From assembly GCA_013398275.1 (NCBI GenBank), contig VZSE01011604.1:1637547-1701546 (forward strand): DNA of 64,000 bases, read 5' to 3'. Source of the stretch: Promerops cafer. Its lineage: Eukaryota > Chordata > Aves > Passeriformes > Nectariniidae. Positions 27,801-38,728 of this stretch are shown piece after piece (the stretch's first letter is position 1; every line of letters starts with the position of its first letter). The translations under genes were made by a program, and so were the position numbers. Under the pieces are notes generated by a model. The model did not search any database and had not been told where the DNA came from. It saw nothing but the letters and a program-made list of their open reading frames with translations.

Positions 27801-30800
27801 TGCTCGTTTGCCCTGTGTAAGGTCACCGTTTCGTATCATGGCCGGATCAAAGGTGCCATTCATTTTGTGCTCATCTTTAGGAAAGAAACATCTAGAAATT
27901 TGGAATTTCTACAGTATGGTACCACAGTTCCCTCTCAAATTTAGCCAGAGCACATCCATGGTTTTATTGTAGAAACGAATGGAAATTCATTACTTCTTTA
28001 TTTTATTAATGTTCATGCATTGATAGGATGTTTAGATTATGATTAAGGGATACAGTCTACCTCTGCTGTTGTTTCTTTTCCTGTTTAAAATATATTTTTG
28101 TTTAAAAAAGAATGTGTATGATTTACAATTTGTTAATACTGTTATAAGTACTAAGTTTATTCTTGATGTAAAAAGGAGGGGTTTTTAATCACTAAAGAAA
28201 ACATGTGGCACCTGTCTAAATCATGTATATACTTCCTCTGTAGCAGTAAAGTAAAATTCAAGCATACCTTTCATCTTTATGAAGTTCAGGGAAATCTCTA
28301 GTGACGAGAGATCCATGACTTGGCTCTAAATATTTACAAAAATATCCATTAGCTAAGGGCCTAGCCTAGCGTATCAAATTCCCTGCAGACACACATTCCT
28401 TTCAATTTTGGTACTAAACAGAAGAATTCCTAAGAAAAGCTTTGGAAGACTCATATCAATTGCATAGACTTTTGTCAGGCTGGTTTCCACAGGTTGGTAT
28501 TTGCATTCAAAAAATTCCCTTCTTCCCTGTCTCCCACATATTTCCCTGACTGTCCTGCCAAAAGCTGCTTGTCTTCATAGAATCATAGCTGAGGACCAAG
28601 CTTTCATAATTTCTGTGTCAATACAGTTCAGGAAGGCAAAGCAAATGAAGCTTTTCTTAAAGACACTGATTCCAAAGTAAAACCCTTGTATGTTTCCTCC
28701 TTTGTAAAGGTAATTCAGACAGCTAAGATTTCAAGGGCTTGTCGAAATGAGTGTGTTTGGTTTATATTTCTAAGGACTCAATTGTTCTTCAGTATAGATA
28801 TAAAAAATAGGTTTTGAAAAGACAAGAGGGATAATTAGGTGAAGAATTTTTCTCACTGTATACATCTTCAAATGGGAACCATTAAATTAATTTCTCCTCA
28901 TACCTCCTTACCCACCCCCTATGAATGCTGGTTCAGTGGGTTCCAAAGCATCTTAAAAAAAAAAAAAAAGTAATTTCTATCTCCAGCAAGCCTCTGTTGA
29001 ACTTAAATTTCAAGAAATATTTGCATTTCACTTGCTCCCTGCTCTAGCAGAATTTAAGGTATCTCTTGGGAATTTTCAGGTATGTTGATAAAATTACATC
29101 ACTAGCTGCAAAATAAAAATTAAAAATGCATTTCTTATCTTGTACTTTCTCCTGTCTTCTCAGGAATTGTCATGATCTCCAGGTAGATTATGATGACTTT
29201 TCTTTTGGTAGAGTAGCAATGAAGTATCTAAACCAGTCTGACAGTGGTTTAAATTTTCAAACCTATAGGCAAGTTTCCAAATGAAAAATAATTTGAAATT
29301 TAGCTTCACTTGTTAGCCAAACTCTAACATTGCTCATCCCTATGCCTGGCCTTGAGAAGCTGCTTTCTTGTAAATATGCTGTAGCATCTTGCAAATAACA
29401 GGTTTTATATTGCCATTGCTGGCCAAGGCAGTCCCAGGCAGTTCCTGGTCCCAGGCTGTTTCCTGTGTACTTGGGACTTTTAGCTGGGTTTTGAGGGAAG
29501 CCCTGTAGGTGCCAGAATTATTTCTGAAACTGCATGGGATGATTTGGAGATGATTTGGAGTGGGTGATAGAGTGGACATAAAATGAGAAGAGACCTAGGA
29601 ACAGTGGCAGAGGCAGGGGGCAGAGGGGCTGGAGCTGGGGAAGCAGGAACAAGTGGTCTCTCTCTCTTGTGTTATTAAGGAGTTGCCCCGAGGAAAGAGT
29701 AACAGAGTCAGGCAGAGTGGAGGCTTGAAGCAGCTCCTTGGGCTGGAATCTGGGGAAGGAGGTGCCTATATTTGCTCCTAAGTCATGGAAAACTCCAGGA
29801 AGATCTGCGCAGTGTTTATAGATTTCTAGTTAGGATTCTTTTGTGCAGTCTGGTGTTACTTGCAAAGGGATTTGAGATTTTCAATAGTGATGAGCTTCTG
29901 ACATGATATAGAGGGAAAAAACACTGTAGATCCTTTAGAACCTACCCTGTTTCTTGAGCATTAGCAAGTTTCCGTGTGGAAGACCAAAGACATGTGTAAC
30001 TATCTCTTCACAAACTTTTTTTTCTTGATGTAAACTGTCAAAAAATTATCCCCCCCCCCCCCCCCCCCCCTTTTATTAGTATATTTTAAGGAAAATATGT
30101 TTCTTGTGTTTGCAGCCTTAAGGTCTACATCAAAATGACTGGATAACCACTGCAACTTGGCCTTTGCTTGAGGATGGCATTTAAGAACTAAAATATTCCC
30201 AGGAGATGAGAATGTGTGCCTTGGATTTAGATACAGTTCTAAAATCAAACTTCTTTTGATTTCCAAACATTCCAGTTATGCACTCTTTTCACACACAACA
30301 TGTCATATTAATCTATTGCAAAGTATAGGTTTTAAAGTAGTGGTAAAGGGAAGGATAGTCATCTTTGAAGGATGTGGGGAGAGACAAATACAAATTTTAG
30401 AGTTAAGTCCTAAAGCCACAGAGGAGATGTAAAAAGAGGGCAAACTCAACAGTAGTCTTCTGGACTGATGCCAACCACTCAGAGTCCATATAAATGTGAA
30501 ATACAAACAGCCCATTTGTAAATGGCCCATTTGCAAATGGCTTGACCATCTCTTTATTATTACTTTGTTGGTTTAAGTCCTCTCAAAGAGCTAATCTGAG
30601 AAATAATTGGAGTTAGTGTGCTTTTGTATGCAATCCATGTGAACATTATGACTCAGCTGAATCCTCCTTAGGACCAGAAGTAATCAGTGTACTGAGGATA
30701 ATGAATGCCATTAAAAATTAACAGTAGAGTCCAAGAAACTGGAACTGTAAAGAACAGCAATACTAGAGATAGTATTTGAACTGGAGAGTGGCACAGTCCA

Positions 30801-33800
30801 AGTGGCTGTTAAGAAGACTCTTCTGACAGCATTTCCCTTCAGTGTAGTGGGATGCAGGCTAACGCAGGCAAAGAAGTGAAATATATAGGAGAAAAAGTAT
30901 GAAGTGATCAAGACTAGGCCAGTACACAGTAGTGTACTCTGATGCTTCAGAGAAGCTCCCTGCAATCAAAAGCTATTTCAGCTCTTGAAGGCATTGCCCA
31001 AAAATTAAAATTCAGCTTGAACACTTCAATGCAGAAGCATTTCTATTTCTATTTCTATTTCTATTTCTATTTCTATTTCTATTTCTATTTCTATTTCTAT
31101 TTCTATTTCTATTTCTATTTCTATTTCTATTTCTATTTCTATTTCTATTTCTATTTCTATTTCTATTTCTATTTCTATTTCTATTTCTATTTCTATTTCT
31201 ATTTCTATTTCTATTTCTATTTCTATTTCTATTTCTATTTCTATTTCTATTTCTATTTCTATTTCTATTTCTATTTCTATTTCTATTTCTATTTCTATTT
31301 CTATTTCTATTTCTATTTCTATTTCTATTTCTATTTCTATTTCTATTTCTATTTCTATTTCTATTTCTATTTCTATTTCTATTTCTATTTCTATTTCTAT
31401 TTCTATTTCTATTTCTATTTCTATTTCTATTTCTATTTCTATTTCTATTTCTATTTCTATTTCTATTTCTATTTCTATTTCTATTTCTATTTCTATTTCT
31501 ATTTCTATTTCTATTTCTATTTCTATTTCTATTTCTATTTCTATTTCTATTTCTATTTCTATTTCTATTTCTATTTCTATTTCTATTTCTATTTCTATTT
31601 CTATTTCTATTTCTATTTCTATTTCTATTTCTATTTCTATTTCTATTTCTATTTCTATTTCTATTTCTATTTCTATTTCTATTTCTATTTATATTTTTGT
31701 TTATAGTTATAGTTATTTACTAACAGACATACATAGAAAAATACAGATTTTTTAAATAGGGACCACATCTTAGTGGCTCGCAAGTTTACTGCTCCTATTA
31801 TTATGTAAGACTTTTCCCTTAATCCAGAATAACCAGATTAATTAGATCCCTTGTTTCCTTTCTCACTCTTCTGCAGAAGAGCAATGGTTATTTACCTGAG
31901 ATAATAGTGACACATAGGAATTCCTTACAAGCCTGTTTTTTTCAATCAGCTAAATTGCACTGCAAAGACTGGGGCTGTTATTCTGTTCCTGTATACCAAG
32001 ATACTTCAGGACACTAACACAGTCCATGTGATTCCACCCTGAGTACCCACCTGATGGAGGGATTGCTCAAATGGTAGTTTTAGAAACAGTGTATGTGTTG
32101 GTTTGCTTACATCCACACTTTTGTTAAAACAAATAACATACAATAATTTTGAAAAGTTAAATAATATTTGAATGCCAACTTAAAGTTAATGGTGCTAGGG
32201 ACACAGCTTGACACAGATGTCAAAATCAAAAGAACTTGGAGGGTTAAGATATCCATAGGTCAGACTTGGAATGTACACATTCAGCAGAAAACTGAGAACA
32301 GCCTGTCAAGTCTTCTCCTTCTTTCCTATCCCAGTTTCAGGACCTGCAGTTTTCCAAATGGGACTTTATTTTCACAGTGTACCTGCCTCTTTTGAAAAGC
32401 TGAAGCACTGAAGCCACACGTGTCCTCCTGTGAGTTATTGCCATGGTCATGTCCAGAGCGTGGGTACAGCTTTTGGACTTAGAGAGGCATGTGTGACACC
32501 TAAATGCCCTGCAGTTCCACAGAACTTGAACTTCCAAGGTTAATAATATTTAACTTTACTGTTGGAGTAATCTTTGTAGGAGCAATTCGGGATAATAGCT
32601 TATGGTTCAAAGGTGCAGGGCCTTGGGTAACTATATTTAGGCAAAGCTATACATGTGAAACTCCAGTTAAATCTCCACTTTCTCTCCTTCCAGTTCAGTA
32701 AAACCTAAAACGCTTGGTGCCCCCCAGTGTCTTTACCAATTATTGCTTCTTGTTAAGACTTGCTGTGGATAAAAGTATTTGCATCCAGACATGAATGCAA
32801 AATACTTCCAGAATTTTGGTTTGTGACTTACCTAAAAATTTTCTATTTTTCCTTGCTTTTATTTCTTTTAAATTCCTGAAAAATAATTTAGTTCAAAAAG
32901 TGGATATAAGTACCTGTTATAAAATGCACGGCTTGGGTCTGGAGTTTTCTTTTACAAACTTGTCATAGTAAGCCAGATCTTAAATGTTTAATTGCTTTAT
33001 TCAATTCTTACCCAGATAAATTTTGATTAAATTCAGCTGGTGATTACATTTTACTGGACACTTGTGAAATTCTTATCTCATTGAACATGATTTGTTTTAT
33101 GACTTTGAGTTCCAAGACACGGTACATGAAGTGCAGAATTTTGTGGAGCTGTGTAAAAGACATGTTTGGTTAAAGCTATAGAACATGAGGATAGGAGGAG
33201 ACAGTAAAAGCCCATTAGAACACCTGTGCCTATTTCACATATGTTATTCATGCACTTATTGTGCATACAAGTATCTGTATGTATGCAGATACTTCTGGTT
33301 GGAATTCATGCTACTCATATTAGCAGAACATTCAAATGCCTTGGAAGGGATTGAGCATTTTACTGGTCTCATTCCTGACTGAAAGAGCTTTCAGGCTAAT
33401 TTTAGGAGGAGATGATAAATGGATGTAACAAACAGCAGAGCGGGAGTGGTAACAACAGGAATACTGGCTGGTTGCATAGGGTACCAGTAAGCCCAATAAG
33501 AAGGTTTTGAAGAATATTTTGATTCAATCTAAACTGTGTTTTTCTATTTTAAGAAATAAAAAACCACCAGAAAGCTATGATTAAGATTGCAAAATATGTT
33601 GGCTTTTCTTCTTCTTTTTTTTTCCCCTTTTCTCTAGTTTCTGTTTTGTCTTGTCCTTTTGGAAGAAGTTCCTGTGAGATGAAACATTTTACATTTAACC
33701 TTGACCCAAAGTGATATATTTCATTTTTGTTTAATAGCTGTCCTTGAACTTACAAAAAGTCAAAGTGCAAAAGCATGGGCTTAGTTGTTTATTTTTGTAA

Positions 33801-36800
33801 AATTATTTGCAATCCTAAATATATAAAAGCTGAAGAATCTTTAAACATGATTTTTAGATGTTTCAGGTAATTTTAGGTATAGACTGGCTATTGAATGAAG
33901 ACAAACTATAATTCAAATGGCTGGTTGCTGTTGTTGTCTTACCTTTTTTAGTTGGGTGGTTGGTTGGTTGGTTGGGTGGGTGGTTGGTTGTTTTTTTGGC
34001 TTTTTCTAGGACAGTGAACACTAAGCTAATGATACAGCCAGTAGGAGGGGGACTGGATAAGGTACTGCAGGTACCTGATGAGGATATGTGTTGTTTTCTT
34101 GAAAGTGCTTTTAAATTCATTTTCTCTCTGGAAGAAAGCAAAGCAAAACATGGTAGGAGTATGCAAGTATCACTCACTGACTAATGTTAAGACTTCCCAG
34201 CTGGTTTTTAGTATGCCTGTTGGTATTTTTCCTATTTATTGGAATTTTGGTTTCATTTGCTTCAAAATAATTGCTCTGGCTTGGTGCCCAGTGCCATTCT
34301 TTTTTGCCTCACTAACTTCTCAACTGGTTTGCTGAGATTTGCTGTCCATTTTCTTGATTATACTGCCATCAACTTTTATTTCAACTGAACATGAGCACCC
34401 AGGTCAGAATAGTGAGCAAGTTGTCCCTTTCTTCACAGATTTCTCATATGAAGTGAGCTATTCTAAAAAGTGTATCTTTCCAGCTCAATTTTCACTGAAA
34501 TTACGACAATTTTTTCCCTGTATATCTGTGCATTTCCCTCTTTCCCTCTAATGACTTCTGGATTCTTTAGCCGTTCCCAGCCAAAACTAACAGTGGTATA
34601 AAACCTAAATGAGAATTATTAAAATTATTTACTCTTAATGTGGTATCATATCAAATTGTGCTGAAGTGTCTCAAGAAGCAGACCAGCACTGCCTAAGACA
34701 GACTGAGATACTAATACAGCAGTGGCTCCATATGGTCTCTGGAAGTCATAAAAGGGATGGAAGTTAACACAAACAGATGGCAACATGTGAATATTATCAC
34801 ACATCAGCAGAAGGAACAGAGCATAGGAGTGGAAAATACTTGAGCACACCTTTTCTCTTGGTGAATCCAATGTATTCAATGTAGATACTCTTTCTCCTCT
34901 CAGCACATCCGACTGTCACATCAATTTGAACACTTAGTCCTTCAGGATGAAAGGTTTGAGATCTGTGCTGAGGTGGTTTTGGGACTGGTCTGCTTCCGGC
35001 TGAAGGTAAGGCAGCTAAGATCTCCTATTTCTTCTCTCATGGTTTATAGCAGCGCCATAACCTGCAATTGAATACAGTCTTTGTAGTTAATACAGCTGAT
35101 TATTTTTTAAGGAAAGTAAAGTGAGTTGTTTAGAACAAAGCAGATGAAAGAAAATAGCTTAAGACAATTTTGTTAAAACTGAATCAAAAACTTAAGAGAA
35201 ATTAAAGCATACTAAGGTGTGGAAATATACAGTCAAAGCAAACAAATGTTTAAACCAGTCATATAAAATGACTTACATTCTATTTGTGATGCGCTTTGAT
35301 AAAGATGATTGTTTTAGTATATTTCCCTAAACTTCTGAATATGATGAGCATGTATTACTTGTTTCTTGTTTCTTGTCAAGTTAATTTCTTATGCGTATAT
35401 ATTTAATATTCAATTTTATTAAAAAATTACTATCATAGATGAAAATCAGAGCACTAAACACTTTTTTTGTTGTTTTCTTTAATGACTGGTGTTTTATCTA
35501 TAAAATTTGATGGTCAAACTGGGAAAATTGAAGTAAGATATGTTTAAGAACAGGTTACATAGGAGGCAGCTTCCCTGGTCTGCTTTTTATTGCTGAACAT
35601 GATCCTTTTGCCCTTTTTGGCCTTTTATTCCCCAAAATCTCTCAAAGTGCCAAGTTCATTGATGTGGAGACGTTGCCCAAAGGAAACTGGAAAATTCATT
35701 CTGCACTTGGAGCACAAAAGCTGGAGAGCTCATTTGTTTTAATCAGACATTAGAAGGGGATCAGTGTCTCAGTTTAGGTAAAGAAGTCATTTTTTAGAGG
35801 AGCTTGCAGCTAAAGCCTCTGCAGAGGACTGGATTGTAACACTGAATCTGACCACCAAGCAACAGTAACAATAACAATAGCACTAGTGTTTTCTAGTTAA
35901 CATGGTACCTAAATGAACTTTTAGTTTTTCTGAAGGCTTGCAAGCACATCTTTTCTCCTTCTGGGTATTTTATTTTTAACAAATTATTTTCTCAGTCATT
36001 CAGTTGCCCCAGTTACCCGAGTTTGATACAACTGGCTGAAGAAGCTAATAAGTAAATAATAATGATAAATTCGTCTGGAATAGGAAAATGGTTTTGTTTG
36101 AATTTATAATGTTTAAAGTAAAATTTTAAAAGACCCTGTGTTTCAGGGATCAGACACATTAGAAAATTTAGGTTTTTTTCCCTCAATGGAAATACGAATA
36201 TAATCTCTTTCCTAACAAGAACTTTTAAAAGATATTAAGGGATAGATTATGTGGCTTTTATTGCTCAGTAACAAAAGGTTGGTTGCAGTCTGCTCTCTCA
36301 CATGGAACAAGCAAACACTAGTTTTGCAGATCCAGACACAGCTGTTAGTCAGTGCTCTACATTTACTTTGAAGGAACAGTTCTGGTGAAATAGAGCATAG
36401 CAACACAGGAATTGTCACTTTTGATCAGACTAGTAGCTCATCTACATCTGTTCTCCTGTCCCTCATGATTCAGAGGAAGAAATCACATCTAAAGGGAAAG
36501 ACAATTTTACAATGGGAGGTAAATATTGGACCTTTAGCCAAGAACCCTTTGGACAAGTTGTAGAATAAAGGCCTGATTCCACTGAAAACTAGTGTTGAAA
36601 GAGCAGTGTTTTTATTTCTTGCCTACCTGATCCAAAAAAAGAAAAAAAATCTAGCAAGCTGTCATATTAGGAGGTTTTTATAGCTATTTAACATCTTTAT
36701 TTGCTTTTTATATCACTACTTCAAGAATCTTTCTGTCATTTTTATAATTCATATTAAAATACATCTTAGAAGCAGGATATTTGTAACTTTTATGTAGTTA

Positions 36801-38728
36801 CAGTAGGATTAAGGGTCAGGGGACTTGAACTATATAATGCTGCACAGCTGAAAAAGTATGAAGTATTTTTTCTTACTTCATTTGTTCTTGAGAAGCCCTT
36901 TTAAATTATTTTGCTTAGCTGTAACTTTTAATTTTTTGCCTTTCATACTGTTGAGCAAATGGACTAATTACCTATGACTTTCATATTATAATTATTTCAT
37001 CAAATATGTCATGCCAAAGGGTTAGTTTTAGGCCTCCTTGTCATGACTGCAGATGAATACAAGTCAAGCTAGTAATTTCTCCAAGGGGGTGAGAATGCTG
37101 TCTTATTGAAGCTCACAGACTCAATCAAAGCTGCCTTCTCAAAGCTCTGGGAGAGGATTAGTCACTACCAACTTCAATTTGACGTGACACCCGAGTGTCA
37201 CAGCAGCCCTAAGGTGGAGCTGTGAGAGTAGAACAGAAGAAAGATAAATTAATCTTTCTCCTTCCTCCCTTCACCCCTGCCAACTTAACATCATATAACT
37301 GCTTGTATTGCCTGAAAGTCAGTGCTGTGCATTTGATATTAAAGGCAAGGATTGTAATTTTAATAATGCATTACCTTTGATAAGAAAGCAGGACATCATT
37401 GTCACCAGTGACTGACCTGTAACAGGTGGGGACTTGCAAAACACCAAAGTTGGTCCATTTTCTTAGTTAGGAGCATTTCAGTCACATAAATATCTCCTAG
37501 AAGAGTAAGGCTAAGCCATGAATTTTAGGACATCACACCGAATTTATAATAACTTGTGCTAAGACAGAACAAGGTTTTGACTTGGGTTCAACTCTTAATT
37601 CTTAATATGATTTAAAAATGTGAGAATGATACATTTATCCTTGCTGCCAATGGGAAACTGTCTGCCTTATGCTTTGGTTTTGTGTGGAAAAGGCTAAGCA
37701 GGAAAGTCACAATTGTCTGGATTTAAGAGAAGGTGTTTTCTGGTCAGGATGTTTTCAAGAAGACCAATGCTGCCACAGTAACACAACTGCTGCTGAACAG
37801 AGGGATTCGTCCATTGGTGATTTTTGTCCACAGTCAGTGCTCAGTAAGGGGACACTGTGGTAAAAATGCAGATGTTCCCAGAATCTCTTGCAATTGTGTG
37901 TTAACACCAGTGTAATAGATAGAGTAAAAGTTGCACAATACCTAAGATACTTCCTCTGATGGATTCTGTGGAGGGTAACTCCTACAGAACTTGAGGCAAA
38001 TACTTTTTTAGGGTTTCCACTGATAATATGAAACCTACTTATGCCAGGCATATATTACCTTAAATTTTTTTAAATTAAGTGTACGGTTTCATATTCAAAA
38101 GAATCTCTCACAGCAGCCATGCTTAAGTGAGGAAAATTAGTATAGTTCACTGCAAAACTTCTCCCATGTTTGTTTGATTAGATCCAAGAAGAGTGTAATA
38201 ACATGGACACAATAATGAATGCTTTTAACATAGCCCATGACCTTAGGTCACAAAAAGGCAGTCGGCTAACACAAATGCCCCAGTGTGAACACTGCTTCTA
38301 AACTGAAGGTAATCCCTAAATCTCTTTGTGGCTCAGAACTTCTCTCTTACATCATCATCTTTTTGTGATCCTTTGATGGCAAAGCACTGAGAGATGAGAA
38401 GGTGGCTGCTTGTTACTGGTGCTACTTGGGCTTGGCTGCTTGGTGAGATTTACATTTTCCAGACTTGTTTCTGAAATTCATTGCCATATCCATTGAATTA
38501 CAATGATTTCAGGGCTCAAATGAACTAAACGAGGCACTTCTAAAAAGCATAAATGATGCCAAGAAGATCCATCTGGTCCCGTGCCACCTGCGAGAGAAGT
38601 TTGTGCTACGTTTTGCTATTTGTTCCCGCACAGTGGAATCCACCCACATCAAGTTTGCCTGGCAGCACATCTCACAGCTGGCAACTGATCTTCTGAAAAC
38701 ATGGGAGCAAAACCACCACCAGCAGTAA
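3713..38728 (+). CDS. DDC: Aromatic L-amino-acid decarboxylase (DOPA decarboxylase), 3' ten coding exons
   Basis: Cytosolic PLP-dependent group II decarboxylase, active as a homodimer, that turns L-DOPA into dopamine and 5-HTP into serotonin. Ten exons with AG/GT borders join to 1023 bases: 340 codons plus TAA at 38726-38728. The conceptual protein is collinear with human DDC from about residue 147 to the end. Family landmarks are all present: GSASEATL at the start (PLP phosphate region), the His that stacks on PLP (codon 7570-7572), DAAYAGSAF (Asp codon 16218-16220), NPHKW with the Schiff-base lysine (codon 18147-18149), the flexible-loop Tyr in LYLQ, and HWQIPLGRRFRSLK. The NPHKW context differs from histidine decarboxylase (NPSKW), so DDC is favoured. 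The number and lengths of exons match human exons 6-15 as I recall them. The C-terminus is about six residues longer than human, ending in a His/Gln-rich tail. No frameshift or stop is seen. The first ~146 codons lie left of the window. Confidence 0.96.
3990..4935 (+). mobile_element. 5'-truncated CR1 LINE with decayed reverse-transcriptase end
   Basis: Sense-strand CR1 3' portion inside a DDC intron. The 5' part translates in pieces to the C-terminal end of CR1 ORF2: GSVLGSVLFNIFIKGID, then FGDDTELSGAVDTPEDG (the degenerate catalytic box, near 4077), then KVLHLGLGKPQYQPRLGDEQ and QKDLGVLVDERLDMSWK. Stops and frameshifts separate the pieces, so it is inactive. Downstream, the CR1 3' region reads AACAGGTTGTCC and TGGAGGTGTTCAAGGCCAGG, then TTCCTTCCAACGCAGGCC and the terminal ATTCTATGATTCTGT near 4916-4930. 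The 5' boundary is approximate. The RT-like ORFs at 4162-4524 and 3942-4190 belong to this relic and are not host genes. Confidence 0.92.
7341..7362 (+). repeat. TG dinucleotide microsatellite
   Basis: Eleven GT units in a DDC intron, followed by imperfect TATG-rich sequence. Confidence 0.95.
7567..7710 (+). CDS. DDC: DDC exon (human exon 7 equivalent)
   Basis: 144 bases, 48 codons, phase 0/0, with acceptor TTGTAG and donor GTGAGT. It opens with AHSSVERA; the His here is the residue that stacks over the PLP ring in the family. It ends with AAGFIPFF, the same point as in human. Confidence 0.95.
7711..14022 (+). other. DDC intron
   Basis: A 6.3-kb intron. I see no recognisable coding segment, RNA gene or intact mobile element. 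Only small ORFs and homopolymer tracts occur, including a T-run just before the 14023 acceptor. Confidence 0.75.
14023..14089 (+). CDS. DDC: DDC exon (human exon 8 equivalent)
   Basis: 67 bases, starting in phase 0 and ending in phase 1 inside a Cys codon (T|GT). A long T-tract and CTGCAG precede it and GTAAGT follows. It encodes FCATLGTTPCCSFDKLLELGPI; human has MVATLGTTTCCSF at the same place. Confidence 0.94.
15009..15040 (+). repeat. 16-bp tandem duplication
   Basis: CTATTAAAATAGTGAC occurs twice back to back in a DDC intron. The copies are identical. Confidence 0.9.
15910..15960 (+). mobile_element. Short CR1 3' tail remnant
   Basis: About 50 bases: GATGATCCTTATGGGTCCTT, TCCAATACAG, then TTCTATGATTCTATG. 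This is the standard CR1 3' end in sense orientation with nothing recognisable upstream, so it is a very short 5'-truncated insertion. Confidence 0.75.
16189..16283 (+). CDS. DDC: DDC exon (human exon 9 equivalent)
   Basis: 95 bases, completing the split Cys codon and ending in phase 0 after GVE. Acceptor TTTTTTAG, donor GTGAAT. It contains HIDAAYAGSAF; the Asp (codon 16218-16220) is the residue that pairs with the PLP pyridine nitrogen in this family. Confidence 0.95.
18117..18184 (+). CDS. DDC: DDC exon with the PLP-binding lysine (human exon 10 equivalent)
   Basis: 68 bases, starting in phase 0 and ending in phase 2 within the Trp codon (TG|G). Acceptor CATCAG, donor GTAAGT. It encodes FADSFNFNPHKWLLVNFD and then CSTMW. 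The Lys of HKW (codon 18147-18149) is the Schiff-base lysine, human Lys303. Confidence 0.96.
20635..20690 (-). mobile_element. CR1 3' tail remnant, antisense
   Basis: ATCATAGAACACAGAATAGT followed by TTGGGTTGAAAGGGAAC is a diverged reverse complement of the CR1 3' end (normally close to ATCATAGAATCACAGAATGG). It lies directly next to a second antisense CR1 tail at 20723. Confidence 0.7.
20723..21470 (-). mobile_element. CR1 LINE relic keeping ORF1 (GDSL esterase) and 3' tail, ORF2 missing
   Basis: Read on the - strand. A 109-codon ORF (21461 to 21132) contains AATQMELIRKEMSVQ and GTCTRCAQVDDLLS, a pattern I associate with the N-terminal part of avian CR1 ORF1. Further on, complement 20864-20850 encodes GDSLL, the catalytic-serine motif of the CR1 ORF1 SGNH/GDSL esterase domain, in the context VVGDSLLKG. 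A frameshift follows, then EARIHQPE. Sequence then passes within about 90 bases to the CR1 3' tail (GTTGGAAGGGACTTCTGGAG on the + strand, 20741-20775). The whole of ORF2 is missing. Several stops show that it is dead. The ORF1 family assignment is from memory of avian repeats, not a search. Confidence 0.6.
22978..23054 (+). CDS. DDC: DDC exon, mobile-loop region (human exon 11 equivalent)
   Basis: 77 bases, completing the split Trp codon and ending in phase 1 within Gly (G|GT). Acceptor TATACAG, donor GTAATT. It encodes VKKRSDLIGAFKLEPLYLQ followed by HHHQESG. The Tyr of LYLQ aligns with human Tyr332 in the flexible active-site loop. Confidence 0.94.
23055..27560 (+). other. Two DDC introns flanking the micro-exon
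   Basis: Introns 23055-26797 and 26818-27560. No mobile element or other gene recognised. ORFs up to 114 codons occur (for example 23298-23642, - strand) but resemble nothing known to me. Confidence 0.7.
26798..26817 (+). CDS. DDC: DDC 20-base micro-exon (human exon 12 equivalent)
   Basis: Only 20 bases between CTTCCAG and a perfect GTAAGT donor. It completes Gly and encodes LVTDYR (LITDYR in human), returning the frame to phase 0. The frame of the whole gene closes only if it is included, which supports it strongly. Confidence 0.93.
27561..27659 (+). CDS. DDC: DDC exon (human exon 13 equivalent)
   Basis: 99 bases, 33 codons, phase 0/0. Acceptor GCTTGCAG, donor GTGACT. It encodes HWQIPLGRRFRSLK through GLQEHIRK, one of the best conserved segments of DDC; GRRFRSLK is nearly invariant. 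Confidence 0.96.
30050..30070 (+). repeat. Poly-C homopolymer (21 C)
   Basis: Twenty-one consecutive C in a DDC intron, followed directly by TTTTATTAG. Length in assemblies at such tracts is unreliable. Confidence 0.95.
30512..30540 (+). repeat. Tandem 14-bp near-palindrome and palindrome
   Basis: CCATTTGTAAATGG (30512-30525) is followed one base later by CCATTTGCAAATGG (30527-30540). The second copy is a perfect palindrome and contains ATTTGCAAAT, which resembles POU/octamer sites. Confidence 0.8.
31039..31690 (+). repeat. Perfect ATTTCT hexanucleotide array, about 109 copies
   Basis: About 652 bases of uninterrupted ATTTCT units in a DDC intron. The array starts after GCAGAAGC and decays into TATATTTTTGTTTATAGTTA at its 3' edge. 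Because the unit contains no stop in some frames, it produces a spurious 254-codon Tyr-Phe ORF (30942-31706). Confidence 0.98.
33951..33990 (+). repeat. GGTT-type low-complexity tract
   Basis: Repeated GTTGG/GTGGG units, forming many short G-runs separated by one or two T. It lies in the large DDC intron. Confidence 0.85.
34904..35005 (+). CDS. DDC: DDC exon (human exon 14 equivalent)
   Basis: 102 bases, 34 codons, phase 0/0. Acceptor CTCCTCTCAG, donor GTAAGG. It encodes HIRLSHQFEHLVLQDERFEI, then CAEVVLGLVCFRLK, the start of the small C-terminal domain. Confidence 0.95.
35006..38512 (+). other. Last DDC intron
   Basis: A 3.5-kb AT-rich intron. I see no repeat of note and no coding signal between the flanking exons. 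Confidence 0.75.
38513..38728 (+). CDS. DDC: DDC terminal coding exon (human exon 15 equivalent)
   Basis: 216 coding bases, 71 codons and the TAA stop. Acceptor GATTTCAG. It runs from GSNELNEALL through KKIHLVPCHLREKFVLRFAI and TVESTHIKFAW to a Gln/His-rich tail ending NHHQQ. The final ten residues do not resemble the human end. Confidence 0.95.
   Translation, partial: GSNELNEALLKSINDAKKIHLVPCHLREKFVLRFAICSRTVESTHIKFAWQHISQLATDLLKTWEQNHHQQ

Larger units (their letters stand above)
27660..34903 (+). other. DDC intron with large simple repeats
   Basis: A 7.2-kb intron, the largest fully contained one. It holds a poly-C run (30050-30070), a palindromic pair (30512-30540), the ATTTCT hexamer array (31039-31690) and a GGTT-type tract (33951-33990). 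A short ATAGAATCATAG stretch near 28578 may be a CR1 tail remnant on the - strand. Confidence 0.75.

Noticed and set aside
30942..31706. 254-codon ORF made of alternating Tyr and Phe
   Set aside because: It is a translation of the ATTTCT microsatellite in an intron and not a gene.
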